This document shows positions 62,248 through 64,000 of a stretch of 64,000 nucleotides of DNA, piece after piece. A model generated the notes under the pieces. That model was not told the DNA's origin. It worked only from the letters and a program-made list of their open reading frames with translations, and ran no database searches. The DNA comes from Virgibacillus necropolis (GTDB lineage Bacteria; Bacillota; Bacilli; Bacillales; Amphibacillaceae), in assembly GCF_002224365.1 (NCBI RefSeq), contig NZ_CP022437.1:3286001-3350000 (forward strand), in the 5' to 3' direction. The translations under genes were made by a program, and so were the position numbers. Each line of letters starts with the position of its first letter. Position 1 is the first letter of the stretch.

Positions 62248-62823
62248 CTAATCCAAGATCGACAGTGTGGTATCGATAATCTCTTCCATTTTTTGCTTGT
62301 CATCAGTGGTTTTTGCTAATACGCGTAATCCTACAAACGAATTATGGAAAAACTGGGATAGTCTTTCCGCATCATGATGGTTGGATATTTCTCCCGACTT
62401 TTGACCACGCAACAATAGCCCATACAGCAGTTTCTCTGTATTAGAGAAACTATCCATAACCTTTTCCCCTGCTTCTTGGTCATGCAAAGCCAACTCAACC
62501 GCTGTATTCACCGTCAAGCATCCGCTCGGTCGTTGTTCTTTTCGATAGATCGCCATCTCCAATAAACGCCTGATGGACAGCTTGACTGAATCCAGCGATT
62601 TTATTTGCTTCTCTATTTTAGCTTCCACCGTCTCGCTATAGCGTTCCAATGCTTTCATGTACAACGCATGCTTTCCTCCAAACGTATCGTAAATGCTTCT
62701 ACGATGAATTCCCATGTGCGCTACCAAATCTTGCATGGAGGTTTTCTCATAGCCCTGATGCCAAAAAAGTTTCATAGCTCTATGTAATACGGCATTCTCA
62801 TCAAACTCTTTGCTTCTAGCCAT
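62248..62823 (-). CDS. TetR/AcrR-family transcriptional regulator
   Basis: A 191-residue repressor-type protein. The HTH is MQDLVAHMGIHRRSIYDTFGGK; the C-terminal ligand domain has GCLTVNTAVELALHD and an end typical of the AcrR/YxaF-like group. GGAGG precedes the ATG. The nearest likely target is the downstream thioesterase gene or its own promoter. Confidence 0.88.
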   Translation of the reverse strand: MARSKEFDENAVLHRAMKLFWHQGYEKTSMQDLVAHMGIHRRSIYDTFGGKHALYMKALERYSETVEAKIEKQIKSLDSVKLSIRRLLEMAIYRKEQRPSGCLTVNTAVELALHDQEAGEKVMDSFSNTEKLLYGLLLRGQKSGEISNHHDAERLSQFFHNSFVGLRVLAKTTDDKQKMEEIIDTTLSILD

Positions 62824-62888
62824 GCTTTTTCCTCCCTTACACAGCCTATACTATCATTTCTAGAATGTTCAGTAAAGAAAACAGTTTC

Positions 62889-62923
62889 GTGTTGTTCGAC
62901 AACTGCACCTGCTTGCGGAATAT
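62889..62923. repeat. Short dispersed repeat, copy B (AACTGCACCTG motif)
   Basis: Partner of 13097-13127; both contain GTTGT, AACTGCACCTG and AATAT in the same order. This copy also has the small palindrome GTTGTTCGACAAC. Confidence 0.4.
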
Positions 62924-62943
62924 GTAAATTAATTCATTCGCAT

Positions 62944-63321
62944 TTAAAGTATTACTCCTGAGAAATCACCTTTTAATACTTCTATTTCATTCTGATTTTT
63001 ACATGTGAAGGTTGCCATAATAGCTGTTCTATTATTTTTTTGCTTTTCGTATTTTTCAATTTTTACATCACATTTAATTGTATCATCTGTAAATACAGGT
63101 CTTAAAAACTCAAAATTCATATTACGAGCCAGTACGTTATAATCCCCACCAACTTTTGTTGGTAGAGTTGCTGTTAATAACCCTTGAACGACAAGTCTCC
63201 CCTTCTCATCAGGAGTAACATGATGTGAACCTTCATCACCTGAAACCTTAGTAAATAATTCAACTTCTTCTTCTGTAAAACTCCGTTCAAATGTAATCAC
63301 ATCACCTTTATTTAAAGACAA
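62944..63321 (-). CDS. MaoC-like hotdog protein
   Basis: A 125-residue single-hotdog protein. The segment FTKVSGDEGSHHVTPDEKGR followed by LVVQGLLTATLPTKVGG has the hydratase-like Asp and His of MaoC/FkbR2 proteins in shifted spacing (usual form: SGDxNPxH). It may be an (R)-enoyl-CoA hydratase or a thioesterase-like binding protein. It starts 22 bases after the AraC gene, so it is probably co-transcribed with and regulated alongside it. Confidence 0.72.
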   Translation of the reverse strand: MSLNKGDVITFERSFTEEEVELFTKVSGDEGSHHVTPDEKGRLVVQGLLTATLPTKVGGDYNVLARNMNFEFLRPVFTDDTIKCDVKIEKYEKQKNNRTAIMATFTCKNQNEIEVLKGDFSGVIL

Positions 63322-63343
63322 TTTAATTCCTCCCTTATTAAAT

Positions 63344-64000
63344 TCAGTTTATGTGTGACATATATCCAAGTGCTGTTGTTCCATATACACTTTTAAAATG
63401 TTTATTTAAATGTGTTAAATCAACAAAACCACATTCCGCTACTGCTGAATAAATATCTCCATTTTTTTCTATTAATTGCTTAGCACGTTCTATCTTGCAG
63501 TTAAGAAAGTATTGGTATGGTGAAATTCCAGTATGAGCCTTGAATAATCTGATGAACTGGAATTTTGATAATCCGAGCTCTTTACTTATCTCATCAAGTT
63601 TAAGTACTTTATCTAAGTTGGAATGAAGCATATCCTTCGCTTTTCTGATTAAAGCATTATCTTTCCTATTGTCTGCAGAAAAATCAGTTTGAATAAGGCT
63701 ATCCGTGAGAGTTACGAGAAGTTCACTGCACAAAGCCTCATCCTTTTCACTTAATATTGCATGACCAAGACTTACTATTCTTTTTTCTAGTCTATCATCA
63801 TACACAATTGGAGTCCGAAAACGTACTAAATCCTTTTTTTCACTAACTTCTAAAAGCAGTTGTGGATCAATATACAGCATGACATAATCAAGGCCTGTCT
63901 CATCATGTGCCATTCCGTCATGTACCTGTTCTGGATTAAATAGCATAACACCATTTTGATAGGATAATTGTAAACTTCCATCCAAATTATAATGTTGAAT
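63344..64000 (-). CDS. AraC-family transcriptional regulator (5' end outside window)
   Basis: The frame is open through base 64000, so the N-terminus is missing; 218 residues are visible. The first half is a cupin-type ligand domain (VMLFNPEQVHDGMAHDETGL), the second half holds two HTH units, LDEISKELGLSKFQFIRLFK and IYSAVAECGFVDLTHLNKHF, with GISPYQYFLN between. It should activate genes in response to a small molecule, perhaps the following hotdog gene. Confidence 0.88.
   Translation of the reverse strand: MQHYNLDGSLQLSYQNGVMLFNPEQVHDGMAHDETGLDYVMLYIDPQLLLEVSEKKDLVRFRTPIVYDDRLEKRIVSLGHAILSEKDEALCSELLVTLTDSLIQTDFSADNRKDNALIRKAKDMLHSNLDKVLKLDEISKELGLSKFQFIRLFKAHTGISPYQYFLNCKIERAKQLIEKNGDIYSAVAECGFVDLTHLNKHFKSVYGTTALGYMSHIN

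Noticed and set aside
1-64000. CRISPR arrays, tRNA genes, prophage or replication origin
   Set aside because: No regularly spaced repeats, cloverleaf genes, phage structural genes or DnaA-box clusters were seen on either strand.

Overview
The window is low-G+C DNA from a spore-forming member of the Bacillota, most likely Bacillaceae or Planococcaceae. Support comes from strong AGGAGG-type ribosome binding sites, some GTG/TTG starts, a YyaC-type spore peptidase, Fur-boxed siderophore uptake, an ECF sigma factor with a DUF4179 partner, and many Bacillus-type terminators. I see no tRNA, CRISPR array or complete insertion sequence; there is one orphan 5S rRNA. All names rest on reading motifs by eye.

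Bases 1-18600 are an accessory, defence-rich region. After the edge of a betaine-type ABC transporter gene come a single-chain type IIG restriction-modification enzyme, the orphan 5S gene, a broken DUF262 (GmrSD-type) gene, and a type I restriction-modification operon (M, S, R plus a second half-size S-like gene). Decayed mobile DNA follows: a group II intron protein tail, an IS110 transposase head and a TniB-type ATPase. An intact two-gene unit, a ComEC-like metallo-beta-lactamase protein and a multi-pass membrane protein, sits behind a tandem 43-bp repeat; it is the best candidate here for an undescribed defence-like system.

Bases 18600-28100 hold an ECF sigma/DUF4179 pair, a GGDEF fragment, an ABC-F protein, a four-gene iron-siderophore uptake operon with a Fur box, and a Fur-boxed ferredoxin-NADP reductase. 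Bases 28300-34500 are one metabolic cluster on the minus strand: nucleoside phosphorylase, CNT nucleoside transporter, MtnA-type isomerase, GntR regulator, MtaD-type deaminase and class II aldolase. Together these fit salvage of 5'-deoxynucleosides or methylthioadenosine through a deaminase/phosphorylase version of the DHAP shunt.

Bases 34500-37900 are again accessory: a truncated second copy of the YeeE/YedE gene, an HTH/PIN toxin-antitoxin locus with a cut-off toxin, and an overlapping HTH plus RelE-like gene pair. Bases 38000-64000 are mainly catabolism and transport. They include two tandem monomeric sarcosine/N-methyltryptophan oxidase-like genes with an NhaC antiporter, a methionine gamma-lyase-like enzyme with a creatinase/DoeA-like M24 protein, a Cof-type phosphatase, an intact YeeE/YedE transporter, and a cyclic-amide (allantoin/hydantoin-like) set with its IclR regulator. 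A tricarboxylate-like set follows (two LysR paralogues, AbrB-family transporter, YyaC, CitMHS, PrpF), and then two hotdog proteins with TetR and AraC regulators. Three DUF6508 copies and two dispersed repeat families link the degraded patches.
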